Source: Chryseobacterium potabilaquae | Lineage (GTDB): Bacteria; Bacteroidota; Bacteroidia; Flavobacteriales; Weeksellaceae | Direction: 5' to 3' | Assembly (NCBI RefSeq): GCF_902728265.1 | Contig: NZ_CACVBR010000032.1 | Coordinates: forward strand, 1-43,964 | Length of the DNA stretch: 43,964 bases | Shown: one piece after another, positions 25,190-34,977 of the stretch | How the letters are laid out: each line of letters begins with the position of its first letter | Numbering within the stretch: the first letter of the stretch is position 1 | Made by a program: the position numbers and the translations under genes | Notes under the pieces: model-generated | Database searches by the model: none | What the model was told of the DNA's origin: nothing | What the model saw: the letters and a program-made list of their open reading frames with translations, nothing else

Positions 25190-28100
25190 ATGAAAAAGAA
25201 CATCATATTAGTTTCTACTCTATTATTTTCATTATTTAATGCACAAGGGGTACAGAATTACAAGAATTTTGGGAATCATTTTTTTCCACAAAGTCCTAAT
25301 TCTACACCTTTTGCCGTTACAGGAAAATACCCTGTTAATATGTATAAGGGAGTTCCGATCATAGGTATCCCCCTATTTGCAAATGGGAAAAATCATTTCA
25401 AGATCTCCCTGGATTACAACGTGAAATCCGTAAAACCCTCCACAATACCTACCTGGGTAGGATTAGGATGGAATTTGAATGTTGGGGGCTCTATTACAAG
25501 AATTGTCAATGGAGGGGTGGATGAAGTTTACCAAGGCATGTATACTCCCTACAATCGTTTTTCTTACCTGGATAATTATTCAACATTGGATAATGCGAAT
25601 TGGAATAGTCAAGAGGCTATGCAAAATTATCATAGCGCTAACCTACAATACATATCTGGAGATGTTACCAATGTAGTACCTGATCCTGATGAATTTATTA
25701 TTAATGTCGGAGGAATTACGGGAAGCTTTTATCTTAATGAAAAAGGAAAATGGATTGGTCGTACCCGTGAAGGAAGAACCTTTAAAGTGGAGTATGCATA
25801 CAAATCAGATTATTTGCTTAAAGAAAAAACGATTGTTGGAGGACAGTATGGGGGAACAAGAACAGAAAATTTGAAACGTATTTTGTATGGATTTACCATT
25901 ACTATGGATGATGGAGTAAAATATATTTTCGGATTAGATGATACAGCCATAGAATTTTCTTCCCCCTCTCCATCTCCTGATAGTTTTAATTCTCAGGTAA
26001 TTGCTTCCTCCTGGCAGATTAAGGAAATCCAATACCCCAATGGAAAAACAATCAAATTCAATTATGAGAGGGATGAAAGAGCCATTTTTATGGTCAATAA
26101 AAGTAGCAATGCCTCATGGTATACACAAGGCTCAAATAATGGAAATATTGGAAATTCCGGATCTGGTGGAAATTATAATACCTATACTTCCAATCGATTA
26201 AATAATGTTTTTTTAAAGAAAGTAGAAGGTGAAGATTTTATAATCAATTTCAATCGTTCAGAAACCAATCAAAAAGAATATGAGGAATTAGAAGTTCCTA
26301 CCGGGCAATGGATTCCTCCTTATACTCATCATTTTAAAAGCTATACCCGACACAAACATTGGTATAAACTGGATGGAATAACCATAACAGATAAAGCAGG
26401 AAAAGCAATCAAAAATATCGTTTTTAATTATAATAATGATTCAAATGATCGACTTTTATTAAATAATCTTAGTATTAACAGTATTGAAAAGTATTCATTT
26501 CAATATAATGCTCAAAAGTTACCTAATTATACCTCTGACAAAATTGATGGATGGGGCTTTTATAATGGGAATAATTTTGAATCTGATTATTTTTCGATGT
26601 ACACCATGACTCCTGACCAACAGAAAGATATTTATCAGAATACATATCCTACTTATAAAGCTCCTAACCTTAATTTAAGCAAAGCGGGAGTATTGGAACA
26701 GATTACTTATCCAACAGGGGGGAAAACTAATTTTGAATACGAACTTAACGATTATTCGAAATATGGAGATAAGGATATTAATGAAAACGCTCTTAAAATT
26801 ATCCCTACTACGTCAAATCAAATTGCAGGAGGATTGAGAATAAAAAGAATTAGCTCTTGTAACGAAAATAACAATTGTATTAATAAAACCTATTCTTATC
26901 TAAATGATGGAGGTACCTCTTCGAGTGGAATACTTCCTTATAAGCCTATTTATGTATTGGAAGGAAATGATTCGTCTGTTAATCTAAATTTCTGGGAGTT
27001 TAATTCAAATTCTTTTCAAAGTATCAAGGATGAAGATAATTCGGTGGGTTACAGTAAAGTGACAGAAATTGATGATCATGGAGGTAAAACAGAAAGTTAT
27101 TTTACCAATCTTGATCAGATGGACTACGCCGATAAAAGAGGCGTGTACTTTGGCTGGTATGTAAATGCACTTTTTAAGCAGCTTCCTTATCTGTCATTTT
27201 CTTTGATGAGAGGTAAACCCCTCAAAGAAGTAGTATATTCTAGCACCAAGAAAATAAGTGAAACTTCGTATTTATATACTCAACAAACAGATTATTTAAA
27301 AGCTTATACATTTATTTCAAAACAATTTGGACAGGCTGGCTCGTGGGGACCTTTAACCGACATTGGAGGAGTATCTTATGGCGCTCTATTGGATGCCCAT
27401 CAGGTTAATTTCAATACCAGCTTTTTAGCTCAAAAGAAAACAACTGTTGATAATGTAGAAACCATAGAACAAAATTTTTATGATTATACCTATAATAACC
27501 CAACCTCCATTTGGAAAACTGAAGGGAATGGGGATGTGCATGTAACTACTTATAAATATGCATCAGACATCCATAATCCTGCTATGCTTGGTGCTTATAT
27601 GGTGGGAGTTCCAATCAGCCAGGAAGAAAAAAAGAATAATAAAATAGTTTCAAAGACAGAAACTGTGTATCCTATATCGTTGCCTACCGCTCAAACAGGG
27701 AATTTATTACTTCCAATTTCAGAGTTATATTTTGATCCGCAAAATAATGCGGCAAGTACAGAAATAACTTATGATCTATATGATTCAAAAGGAAACCTTC
27801 AGCAGTATACGACAAAAGATGGAGTTCCGGTATCTCTTGTCTGGGGATATAATCAGACTCAACCTATCGCTAAGATAGAAGGAGCAATGTATACTCAGGT
27901 ATCGGGATTAATCGCCGGAATTATTTCTGCTTCGGATGCAGATGCAGTACAGGGAACAGAAGCTTCGGAAAATGCACTGATTATCGCATTGGATGCCTTT
28001 AGAACCTTACCGGCTTTAGTGACTACGCAGATTACCACTTATACCTATAATCCTCAAATCGGAGTGACAAGTATTACCCCAACATCAGGAGTCAGAGAAA

Positions 28101-28192
28101 ATTATATCTATGATTCTGCTAATAGACTTGAAAAAGTAATCGATGTTAATGGTAAGGTGTTGAAAGAATATAAATACAATTACAAGAATTAA
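25190..28192 (+). CDS. RHS/YD-repeat-related secreted protein (N-half partner)
   Basis: At 1000 residues, with signal peptide ([20 protein letters not shown]), this is the large Bacteroidota protein commonly encoded before RHS core proteins. Early regions read like the entrance part of an RHS/SpvB shell ([39 protein letters not shown], about 40-110), and the end carries typical RHS phrases: [32 protein letters not shown], and [23 protein letters not shown]. It may form part of the hollow beta cocoon that encloses the toxin, much as TcB does for TcC; that parallel is inference. Its stop and the next start are 2 nt apart, so translation is coupled. No sorting domain is seen at its C-terminus. 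Confidence 0.75.
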   Translation: MKKNIILVSTLLFSLFNAQGVQNYKNFGNHFFPQSPNSTPFAVTGKYPVNMYKGVPIIGIPLFANGKNHFKISLDYNVKSVKPSTIPTWVGLGWNLNVGGSITRIVNGGVDEVYQGMYTPYNRFSYLDNYSTLDNANWNSQEAMQNYHSANLQYISGDVTNVVPDPDEFIINVGGITGSFYLNEKGKWIGRTREGRTFKVEYAYKSDYLLKEKTIVGGQYGGTRTENLKRILYGFTITMDDGVKYIFGLDDTAIEFSSPSPSPDSFNSQVIASSWQIKEIQYPNGKTIKFNYERDERAIFMVNKSSNASWYTQGSNNGNIGNSGSGGNYNTYTSNRLNNVFLKKVEGEDFIINFNRSETNQKEYEELEVPTGQWIPPYTHHFKSYTRHKHWYKLDGITITDKAGKAIKNIVFNYNNDSNDRLLLNNLSINSIEKYSFQYNAQKLPNYTSDKIDGWGFYNGNNFESDYFSMYTMTPDQQKDIYQNTYPTYKAPNLNLSKAGVLEQITYPTGGKTNFEYELNDYSKYGDKDINENALKIIPTTSNQIAGGLRIKRISSCNENNNCINKTYSYLNDGGTSSSGILPYKPIYVLEGNDSSVNLNFWEFNSNSFQSIKDEDNSVGYSKVTEIDDHGGKTESYFTNLDQMDYADKRGVYFGWYVNALFKQLPYLSFSLMRGKPLKEVVYSSTKKISETSYLYTQQTDYLKAYTFISKQFGQAGSWGPLTDIGGVSYGALLDAHQVNFNTSFLAQKKTTVDNVETIEQNFYDYTYNNPTSIWKTEGNGDVHVTTYKYASDIHNPAMLGAYMVGVPISQEEKKNNKIVSKTETVYPISLPTAQTGNLLLPISELYFDPQNNAASTEITYDLYDSKGNLQQYTTKDGVPVSLVWGYNQTQPIAKIEGAMYTQVSGLIAGIISASDADAVQGTEASENALIIALDAFRTLPALVTTQITTYTYNPQIGVTSITPTSGVRENYIYDSANRLEKVIDVNGKVLKEYKYNYKN

Positions 28193-28194
28193 TA

Positions 28195-31100
28195 ATGAAC
28201 AGGAAATTAAAAACAATTATATCGGTCAGTACTTTATTTATGGCAGGATTACTCCATGCCCAGTTGAGTCCTACAGAAAACTATGTATCTTCAAAAACAT
28301 ATCTCTCCGATCCGACACAACCTAATCCTAAAACCTCTGAAACAGTTCAGTATTTTGATGGATTAGGAAGACCTAAACAAATTGTCAATGTTAAAGCTTC
28401 TCCATCAGGTAAAGATGTGGTTACCCCTATCGAATATGATGCATTTGGAAGGCAGGTAAAAGATTATTTACCAATTCCTCAATCATTAACTGGAAATGGA
28501 GCGATAATCCCCAATCCTTTAGGAAATGTCTCCTCAGTGTATGGAGTTGAAAAGATCTATTCCGAAAAAGTATTGGAAAACTCCCCCTTGGATAGAATAC
28601 AACAACAAATTCAGGTAGGAAACGACTGGACCAATAAGCCTGTAAAGTTTGATTACGATGCTAATACAGCTGGAGAGGTTATTAAATATACGACCACAAC
28701 AATTTGGGAAGGCAACGCTACCAAATCGTCCATTGAATATCAAGGAACCTATGGGGCTAACCAACTTTATAAGAATACCGTTACTGATGAAGATGGGAAT
28801 AAAACCATTGAATTCAAAAATGGTATAGGGCAATTGCTTTTGGTAAGAAAAGTACTTAATGCTACCGAAAATGCAGATACTTATTATGTTTATAATGAAT
28901 ATAACCAGCTTGCCTGGGTAATTCCCCCGCTTCTTTCCAAAAAGAAGACCTGGGGCTGGGAAGATCAATATACTTTGGCTTATGAATACCGATATGATGG
29001 AAGAAGTCGATTGGTGGAAAAGAAGCTTCCCGGTAAAGGTTGGGAGCATATGGTGTATGATAAAGCGGACCGGCTTGTCTTTTCTCAGGATGAACTCATG
29101 AGAGCAACCGGGAAATGGCTTTTCAGTAAATATGATTTATTTGGAAGAGTGATCATCACTGGAATCGTAGGGGGAACTTACCGTGCAGACATGCAGAATA
29201 TGATTGCTAACAATGTGATTGTTGAAAACCGAAATCCTCAAGGATTTACCAAGAATGGAATGTCGATTCAATATACCAATAATCACTTTCCCTATCTTGA
29301 AACAGTATTATCAGTGAACTATTATGATACTTATCCTCTCTATAGTTTCAATCCACCTTTTCCTACCAGTATTCAGGGAGAAGTTGTCCTAACAGATAAC
29401 CCATCTACAAGTGGAGGAAAAAGTACCAAGAGTTTTTCGGTGATGAGCCTGGTGAAGAATATTGAGAATGATAACTGGACGAAGAACTACTCTTATTATG
29501 ATACTAAAGGAAGAGTGATAGGAAATCATTCTATCAATTATTTGGGAGGTTACACAAGAACAGAATCCAAATTAGACTTTACAGGAGTCGTTCAAAATAC
29601 GATCACCAAACATAAGAGATTGAATACCGATACTGAAAAAGTTATCACTGAAGTATTTACTTATGATTCACAAAATAGATTATTAAAATATATCCATAAA
29701 GTAGATGGTAATCCTGAGGAAATCTTAGCTCAGAATAGCTATAATGAGCTTTCTCAATTGCAGAGTAAGAAAGTAGGAGGAGTAAGTCCGACCAGTCCAA
29801 TTCAAACCATAGATTATAAATACAATATCCGAGGATGGATGACTAAGATCAATGATCCTTCCAATTTGAATGGAAAATTGTTTGGATATGAGATCAAATA
29901 TAACAATCCCATTCTTACGGCTCAAGCCCCTGCAAAATACAATGGAAATATTGCAGAGATTGATTGGAAAACATCCAATGATGGAATCTTAAAAAGATAT
30001 GCCTATCATTATGATGGATTAAACAGGCTCTTGTATGGTCATTATATTGAACCTTTAAGCACCATCCCTCAGGCAGATCATTTTGGGGAATCTATGGAAT
30101 ATGATGTGAATGGAAATATTACCCGTTTATATCGAAATGCTAAGAACACGAATGGGCAGGCAATGCAGATTGATAATCTTAGTTATATCTATTTAGGAAA
30201 TAGACTTACTAAAGTAACGGATGCAAGTCAAAACACGGATGGTTATCCTGGAGGAGGAAATGTTATAAGTTATGATAATAATGGTAATATGACCAGTCAT
30301 CCTGATAAAGGAATCAATGGTATCAGCTATAACTTTTTGAATCTCCCATCAGAGATTAAAGCTAATTCAGGGAATTCAAATGCGGCTATTACCCGTTATG
30401 TATATCGAGCAGATGGAGTGAAGGTTGCAAAAAATTATATTCTAGGTGGTACTACAAAAGAAACACAATATCTAGATGGGTTTCAGTATGATAATAGTGG
30501 AACTTCTAATGTATTGGCTTCATCTTCCTCATTAAAGTTTGTTCCTACCTCAGAGGGCTACTTTGATTTTGTAAAAAATAAGTATATTTACAACTATACA
30601 GACCATTTAGGAAATGTGCGCTTAAGCTATTTTAACAATGGATCAGGAGTAGAAGTTCTTGAAGAAAACAATTATTATCCGTTTGGATTAAAGCATCAAG
30701 GATATAATATACTAAATGGGAATCCGAGCTATCAGTACAAAATGCAAGGACAGGAGCTACAAGAAACTGGATTTTACCAATATAGATGGCGTCAATATAT
30801 GCCGGATATAGGACGGTTTTTTAACATTGACCCGCTCGCAGAGGATTATATCCATAATAGTACATATGCTTTTTCTGAGAATCGAGTTATTGACAATGTG
30901 GAACTTGAAGGTCTTGAAGGAGAAGATTTCCGATTTAGATTAAATCAAAGGCTTAAAGGAGGTGTCCAAGAACGAGTTGAAATAGCAGCCCAAAAAGATG
31001 CAAGTGATTCTTTTATGGCTGTCATAAAGTCTGTTACTCCTATCGAAGAAATTTACAGCCTATTTAGCGGAAAAGATTTTGAGGGAAATAAAGTAAGTAG

Positions 31101-31494
31101 AGGAGACGCGTTAAAAATGCTTTCTTTAAATCTTATTCCTGAAGTTGGTGCGGTAGAAAAAGGGATTGTAAAAGCAGCTACAAAAGCAGAAATAAAAGCA
31201 GAAGCGAAAGTCGCAACTAAAACAGAACTAAAAACATCAATAGAGCTTCCAAAACCACCTAAAGGAAAAGGGAGTGTATCTCCTGGTGAAAGAGATCCGA
31301 AACGAGTATATACCAAATCAGAAAAGACAAAAATGCTGGAGAACCAGAATGGAAAATGTGTAGGATGTGGGGAATCAAAAACTATTGAGCAAGTAGATGG
31401 ACATCATAAAGTAAGGCACGCTGATGGAGGAAAAACAACTATAGAAAATGGAGCGGCACTATGTAAAGATTGTCATAAAGAAATACATAAATAA
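28195..31494 (+). CDS. RHS polymorphic toxin with C-terminal HNH nuclease
   Basis: The 1099-residue protein has a signal peptide (about 1-23, ending LLHAQ), YD repeats through about residue 780, and the RHS core end ([55 protein letters not shown]; about 800-905). After this conserved shell the variable tip begins, with an Ala/Lys-rich linker (about 980-1030) and a final HNH domain: C1055xxC1058, HH at 1070-1071, N1085, C1090xxC1093 and H1094/H1098, the zinc-ribbon HNH type. It should cut DNA in a neighbouring cell. The immunity gene would be the next one, 2 nt downstream. The tip matches the rest in base use. Export beyond Sec is unknown, as no T9SS domain is present. Confidence 0.88.
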   Translation: MNRKLKTIISVSTLFMAGLLHAQLSPTENYVSSKTYLSDPTQPNPKTSETVQYFDGLGRPKQIVNVKASPSGKDVVTPIEYDAFGRQVKDYLPIPQSLTGNGAIIPNPLGNVSSVYGVEKIYSEKVLENSPLDRIQQQIQVGNDWTNKPVKFDYDANTAGEVIKYTTTTIWEGNATKSSIEYQGTYGANQLYKNTVTDEDGNKTIEFKNGIGQLLLVRKVLNATENADTYYVYNEYNQLAWVIPPLLSKKKTWGWEDQYTLAYEYRYDGRSRLVEKKLPGKGWEHMVYDKADRLVFSQDELMRATGKWLFSKYDLFGRVIITGIVGGTYRADMQNMIANNVIVENRNPQGFTKNGMSIQYTNNHFPYLETVLSVNYYDTYPLYSFNPPFPTSIQGEVVLTDNPSTSGGKSTKSFSVMSLVKNIENDNWTKNYSYYDTKGRVIGNHSINYLGGYTRTESKLDFTGVVQNTITKHKRLNTDTEKVITEVFTYDSQNRLLKYIHKVDGNPEEILAQNSYNELSQLQSKKVGGVSPTSPIQTIDYKYNIRGWMTKINDPSNLNGKLFGYEIKYNNPILTAQAPAKYNGNIAEIDWKTSNDGILKRYAYHYDGLNRLLYGHYIEPLSTIPQADHFGESMEYDVNGNITRLYRNAKNTNGQAMQIDNLSYIYLGNRLTKVTDASQNTDGYPGGGNVISYDNNGNMTSHPDKGINGISYNFLNLPSEIKANSGNSNAAITRYVYRADGVKVAKNYILGGTTKETQYLDGFQYDNSGTSNVLASSSSLKFVPTSEGYFDFVKNKYIYNYTDHLGNVRLSYFNNGSGVEVLEENNYYPFGLKHQGYNILNGNPSYQYKMQGQELQETGFYQYRWRQYMPDIGRFFNIDPLAEDYIHNSTYAFSENRVIDNVELEGLEGEDFRFRLNQRLKGGVQERVEIAAQKDASDSFMAVIKSVTPIEEIYSLFSGKDFEGNKVSRGDALKMLSLNLIPEVGAVEKGIVKAATKAEIKAEAKVATKTELKTSIELPKPPKGKGSVSPGERDPKRVYTKSEKTKMLENQNGKCVGCGESKTIEQVDGHHKVRHADGGKTTIENGAALCKDCHKEIHK

Positions 31495-31496
31495 TA

Positions 31497-32228
31497 ATGG
31501 ATAATACAAAGGAATTTAAAGAAACTATTAGGAAAAATATTGAGGAAAATTTTTGTCATATAACAGTTGTTACACAGAGTGAAGTTCCCAGATATGCTTA
31601 TACAATTGGTATTTATGAAAAATTTAATCTTGAATTAATTATCGCTGGCAATGAAAATTTTCTTTATGATGAGATATTGTTCATAATTAATAAAGCTGTT
31701 ACTCTATTAAATATTGAAAATTTGGAATCACTGAATTTTTCTATTTCGAATCTTGGTAGTTTTAAATTAATAAAGATTCATCATTCTTGGGCAAGAAAAA
31801 TGATGTTAGGAGTTTATGATTATTATGATTTGCATAATTTTGATGCTTATCAGATACTTCCCGATGAAAACCATTATTCGTTAGATATTCCCAATATGTC
31901 TTTAGAATGGAATTTAAAAGAGCAATCTGTTTGGAAATGGCTAGACGAAAATGTTGTATGGGATTGGAAAATACCCTCTAATTCGAAAATAATTACAAAT
32001 CTAGAAGCATTATTTGGGACAAGGATTACTGAAGTAATGCGATGGGAAGAGGATGAATGGCAAGGATTTACAATGAATGGAGAAGAAATAGGAAAAAATG
32101 ATATTAGAATTTTACCGATAGCTACCATTTTAGGAATTGATAATTCACTTGCGCCCATTACTAATTTGGATATTGGCAAAGGTTTATGGAGAGACTCTGA
32201 AGAATTAAGATGGAAGAACTGGGGGTAA
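31497..32228 (+). CDS. DUF4262 protein, probable immunity to the HNH toxin
   Basis: The 243-residue cytoplasmic protein has the DUF4262 signature near its N-terminus: HITVVTQSEVPRYAYTIGIYEKFNLELIIAG (about 21-50). The rest is acidic and tryptophan-rich (WNLKEQSVWKWLDENVVWDW). DUF4262 proteins are often encoded after polymorphic toxins. The ATG is 2 nt after the RHS toxin stop, the position of the cognate immunity gene. The end of the gene abuts the toxin-tail fragment at 32229. Immunity is inferred from the family's usual company and from position. Confidence 0.7.
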   Translation: MDNTKEFKETIRKNIEENFCHITVVTQSEVPRYAYTIGIYEKFNLELIIAGNENFLYDEILFIINKAVTLLNIENLESLNFSISNLGSFKLIKIHHSWARKMMLGVYDYYDLHNFDAYQILPDENHYSLDIPNMSLEWNLKEQSVWKWLDENVVWDWKIPSNSKIITNLEALFGTRITEVMRWEEDEWQGFTMNGEEIGKNDIRILPIATILGIDNSLAPITNLDIGKGLWRDSEELRWKNWG

Positions 32229-32358
32229 ATTGGGTAAATAAAGATTATACTGATGAAAAATCCCAAAAGCAGAATTTTTAAAGCAATATAAGAATCCTAA
32301 CAATTATCAACCAGAATCAAAATCAGCAAATAGAAGTGGAAGATATGAACAAAGATAA
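32229..32358 (+). pseudogene. toxin 3'-tail fragment, displaced tip (orphan)
   Basis: With no start codon, the sequence reads on from the DUF4262 end as VNWVNKDYTDE in one frame (from 32224), then, after a one-base shift and a TGA, KIPKAEFLKQYKNPNNY, QPESKSANRSGRYEQR and a stop at 32356-32358. The 'PKxEFLxxYxNPxNYxPE...NRSxxYE' pattern recalls, from memory, the end of HNH/GH-E-type nuclease toxins. Its stop lies 14 nt inside the next gene, the geometry of a toxin-immunity junction. I read it as the leftover end of a toxin tip replaced by the HNH tip. Confidence 0.6.
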
Positions 32359-32830
32359 TATGGAAAAAGTCTTTCAATATGTAAGACTAAACGAATTAGA
32401 AAATTTAAAAGAGGAAGTTAACACAAGAAATGTTAATGATTTTATAAATGTGTATAATGAAAATCTTCTTCAGGAGGCCCTTTCAAGTAAGAGTTATGAA
32501 ATTTTAAAATATCTTTTGGGATGCGGTATAGATATTAATCATTCTGATAAAGATGGTAAAACCCCACTACACTTTAGTACGGCATATAACGATTATGAAA
32601 CAACAAAACTTCTTCTTGAAAATGATTCTATCGAAATAGATAAAAAAGATATTCATGGAAACAACCCTATGTGTGTAGCGACTTTTAATGCTCGCGGAGA
32701 TTATAATGTGGTAAAGCTATTAAAAAAGCATAATGCAAACTCTAACTCTAAAAATAATAGTAATAGATCGGCTTTGGATTTTGCAAAACAAATTGAAGAT
32801 GATGAGTTGATAGAGATTTTAAACAATTAA
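32345..32830 (+). CDS. ankyrin-repeat protein, probable orphan immunity
   Basis: The start is taken at the ATG at 32345; a GTG at 32336 is possible. The 161-residue protein carries ankyrin repeats: NLLQEALSSKSYEILKYLLGCGIDINHSD, KDGKTPLHFSTAYNDYETTKLLLEN, IHGNNPMCVATFNARGDYNVVKLLKKHNAN (about 40-150). Ankyrin proteins are a common class of immunity protein in Bacteroidota toxin loci. Its start overlaps the end of the displaced toxin fragment, which suggests it was that toxin's partner. It is cytoplasmic, with no signal peptide. Confidence 0.68.
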   Translation: MNKDNMEKVFQYVRLNELENLKEEVNTRNVNDFINVYNENLLQEALSSKSYEILKYLLGCGIDINHSDKDGKTPLHFSTAYNDYETTKLLLENDSIEIDKKDIHGNNPMCVATFNARGDYNVVKLLKKHNANSNSKNNSNRSALDFAKQIEDDELIEILNN

Positions 32831-32856
32831 AAATAAGTTAGACTAATTACTTGGTA

Positions 32857-32883
32857 AAATCCCTCACATTTTGTGAGGGATTT
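32857..32883 (+). terminator. strong hairpin after the ankyrin gene
   Basis: AAATCCCTCACA, a TTT loop and TGTGAGGGATTT form a perfect 12-bp stem. There is no T-run after it, so it is an imperfect intrinsic terminator; it may be a 3' end stabiliser or a bidirectional signal. Confidence 0.5.
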
Positions 32884-32911
32884 GTGGGTTAATTTAATTT
32901 TACTAGATTAA

Positions 32912-33013
32912 TGTAAAGTTATATGTAGTTACCTTAATTTATTTAGGGATTTAACTTCTGGACCTGAAAATAACAATACAAAAAAAGAATTATGTTATGA
33001 CAGATGTAAATAA
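32912..33013 (+). pseudogene. possible toxin 3'-tail fragment before DUF2750 gene
   Basis: A start-less frame follows a stop at 32909-32911 and ends with DLTSGPENNNTKKELCYDRCK and a stop at 33011-33013. That stop lies 17 nt inside the next gene, like the fragment before the ankyrin gene. I do not recognise the sequence as a named toxin, so the support is geometry and the composition of the tail. Confidence 0.38.
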
Positions 33014-33386
33014 AAAAATGGAAAATATTTTAAAATTAGAACCATTCGAAAGATATAAATACTTTATCAAAAAAATTGCAGATTGGGAAGTTTTTTACAC
33101 TCTTATTGATAAAAATGGAGAGTATGTATTATCTGAATTAGAAGGTCAAAAATTATTTCCTGTTTGGAGTGCAGAGGAGTTTGCAAAATTATGTATGATT
33201 AGTGGTTGGGAAAATACTGCTATTAGGAAATTGGATCTTGATGACTTAGAAAATGAAATTATTGATTTTATAGCAGATTCGAATTGCCTAATAAATATAT
33301 TTCCAATTTATGATAAAACAGGATTTGTTGTGACCCTAAAGGAGTTTGCAAAAGATTTGAGTGAAGAATTAAAAAATTATCAATAA
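32997..33386 (+). CDS. DUF2750 family protein, probable orphan immunity
   Basis: The 129-residue protein matches the DUF2750 pattern: FIKKIADWEVFYTLIDKNGEYVLSELEGQKLFPVWSAEEFAKLC near the start, then WENTAIRKLDLDDLENEIIDF and FPIYDKTGFVVTLKEFAKDLSEEL at the end. DUF2750 genes often lie among polymorphic-toxin immunity genes. No matching intact toxin is present in the window, so here it would act as an orphan that protects against kin toxins. Confidence 0.68.
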   Translation: MTDVNKKMENILKLEPFERYKYFIKKIADWEVFYTLIDKNGEYVLSELEGQKLFPVWSAEEFAKLCMISGWENTAIRKLDLDDLENEIIDFIADSNCLINIFPIYDKTGFVVTLKEFAKDLSEELKNYQ

Positions 33387-33402
33387 TCTTAAGAATTATA
33401 AC

Positions 33403-33512
33403 AATAAAAATTTCGAAGTATTTCGATACCCTGCAAAGTATCAATATTTTGTATAGTAAATCCTAACTTACAACATTATATTAATGAAGCTAAGAAAATA
33501 TTTGGATTATGA
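33403..33512 (+). pseudogene. toxin 3'-tail fragment before Imm26
   Basis: A start-less frame ends NPNLQHYINEAKKIFGL (33459-33509) and stops at TGA 33510-33512, which shares the ATGA with the start of Imm26 at 33509. Tails of this kind ('NPNLxxYINEAKKxFGL') are typical ends of toxin domains, and the ATGA coupling is what an intact toxin-immunity pair shows. Upstream of 33459 the frame has no recognisable sequence. Confidence 0.52.
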
Positions 33513-33985
33513 AAAGACAAAAAATAACACTAGGGTCTATTTTGGAGATTCCTATTGATGGTAAGTATTACGTTTATGCACAAATTTTAAATAATGGATA
33601 TGTTTTTTTCGATTACAAATCCAAAGAACAAATAACAGATTTTGAGATCTTGAATGACAAAACAATCTTATTTATTATTGCAATTTATGATCAAATTATT
33701 ACAAAAGGTGAATGGCTTAAAGTTGGCAAGATGGATATTAGAAAGGAATTAGAAATTCTACCTATGAAATTTATTCAAGATGCTTTGCAGCCTGACCATT
33801 TTGAATTTTACAATCCAAATATGGGTGAAATAGCACCGGCAACAAAAAAGGAAATTATTGGATTAGAAAGAGCTGCTGTGTGGGATAAAAACCATGTGGA
33901 AGACCGTATTAGAGACTACTACAATGGAGTTCCTTGCGCTTGGTTGAAGGATGATAGAGAATTATTTAATACAACTTTTCCATAG
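33509..33985 (+). CDS. Imm26 immunity protein (orphan)
   Basis: The 158-residue protein has the Imm26 pattern: GSILEIPIDGKYYVYAQILNNGYVFFDY at the start, IAIYDQIITKGEWLKVGKMDIRKEL in the middle, and IIGLERAAVWDKNHVEDRIRDYYNGVP near the end. The 'LERAAVW...VExRxxD' phrase is a strong family marker. Its start overlaps the stop of a toxin-tail fragment. No intact partner toxin lies upstream. A strong terminator follows, making it the last gene of the cargo. Confidence 0.8.
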   Translation: MKRQKITLGSILEIPIDGKYYVYAQILNNGYVFFDYKSKEQITDFEILNDKTILFIIAIYDQIITKGEWLKVGKMDIRKELEILPMKFIQDALQPDHFEFYNPNMGEIAPATKKEIIGLERAAVWDKNHVEDRIRDYYNGVPCAWLKDDRELFNTTFP

Positions 33986-33995
33986 AACATGATTG

Positions 33996-34029
33996 GGCCG
34001 TATCACAACTTGTGAAAACGGCCTTTTTT
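33996..34029 (+). terminator. rho-independent terminator at the end of the cargo
   Basis: GGCCGT (33996-34001), an internal CACAA/TTGTG pairing and ACGGCC (34018-34023) form a long hairpin followed by six T. It ends the plus-strand cargo transcript 40 nt before the convergent early operon. Confidence 0.85.
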
Positions 34030-34068
34030 ATGAATTTTTCCAGTACATCTAAATATGTAATCTAAATA

Positions 34069-34977
34069 TCAAATATTGGCTAGTTCAAAAATACATTCCC
34101 AGTAATCAATCCATTCTGATTCGGAAAGTTTTTTCAACTTCTCTTTTTCAATATAAGCACTAACCACTGCATCAATGAAAAAAACTTTTACATCCTGTTT
34201 TTTGATTCTTGGAAGTTTTATTGGCTGCATTTGCTCTGAATGAGAAATTCCATTTGTTTCGATTGTTTCAGGAATGAAATTGTTCAAAATTTGTTCAACA
34301 AATCTTAAGTTCACTTTTTCAAGGCCATTTTTCTTGATTAAATCATAAAAATAAGTAGCCCCTAAGACTTTTCCTTCCTGCTGAAGTCTTTTGTAATCTG
34401 TCTTATAAAAATTTATTCTTTGTGCTTTCTTTTCTTCTGTCGTTATTTCCTGTTTTGGTGGTGCTAAAAATGATTTTATTTTAGATTTTCCTAATTTGTA
34501 CTGCTCATCAAGAGTTTTGTAATAAAGGAAAGCTGATTTGACTTCTCCAAGTTTTAGTCTGTCAATTTCACGAAATAACTTTACTTTACCGGAATTCCCT
34601 TCTTCGTTTGGTTCAGTAAATAATTTGCCATCAGCAGCAAGTTCGAGAGCTAAAATATATTCATCAGCGGTTAGTTCACATTTTTTTGCAAATGAGTATA
34701 ATTCAACTTCTGCCAATTCTATTTCGTTTTGATCATTAAATTTTGGATTAATAAAATTCAAAACGCGAGCGGTGAAAACAGATATTTCCTGATCATTCGA
34801 CCACTTGAGCATCGATTGTGAGATTTCCGCTTTCGTTATTTCCGGAAGCTTTTCCAGTAAGTCTTTGGGCAAGAATGGTTCGAGCGGATATTTTCCCGGG
34901 TATCGGATGACTTCCTGTAGTTGAATTTGTTGAATGGCTATGTTCTGTGTTTGTGTGTTGATGAGTTGATTTTCCAT
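34069..34977 (-). CDS. phage early protein of unknown function (302 aa)
   Basis: This is the last gene of the early operon. The first 60 residues overlap the 3' part of the replication gene by 185 nt; an internal ATG at codon 56 (MLKWSNDQEISV, 34812) would cut the overlap to 20 nt. The body is helical and charged (ITTEEKKAQRINFYKTDYKRLQQEGKVLG, LPRIKKQDVKVFFIDAVVSAYIEKEKL). The N-terminal part (EVIRYPGKYPLEPFLPKDLLEKLPEI) looks like real coding sequence. It may work with the initiator protein, like a P-type helicase loader, but no ATPase motif is seen. Unknown family. Confidence 0.55.
   Translation of the reverse strand: MENQLINTQTQNIAIQQIQLQEVIRYPGKYPLEPFLPKDLLEKLPEITKAEISQSMLKWSNDQEISVFTARVLNFINPKFNDQNEIELAEVELYSFAKKCELTADEYILALELAADGKLFTEPNEEGNSGKVKLFREIDRLKLGEVKSAFLYYKTLDEQYKLGKSKIKSFLAPPKQEITTEEKKAQRINFYKTDYKRLQQEGKVLGATYFYDLIKKNGLEKVNLRFVEQILNNFIPETIETNGISHSEQMQPIKLPRIKKQDVKVFFIDAVVSAYIEKEKLKKLSESEWIDYWECIFELANI

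Noticed and set aside
28534..29049. 171-codon minus-strand frame within the RHS toxin gene
   Set aside because: It is opposite a clear coding region with YD repeats and has no independent support.
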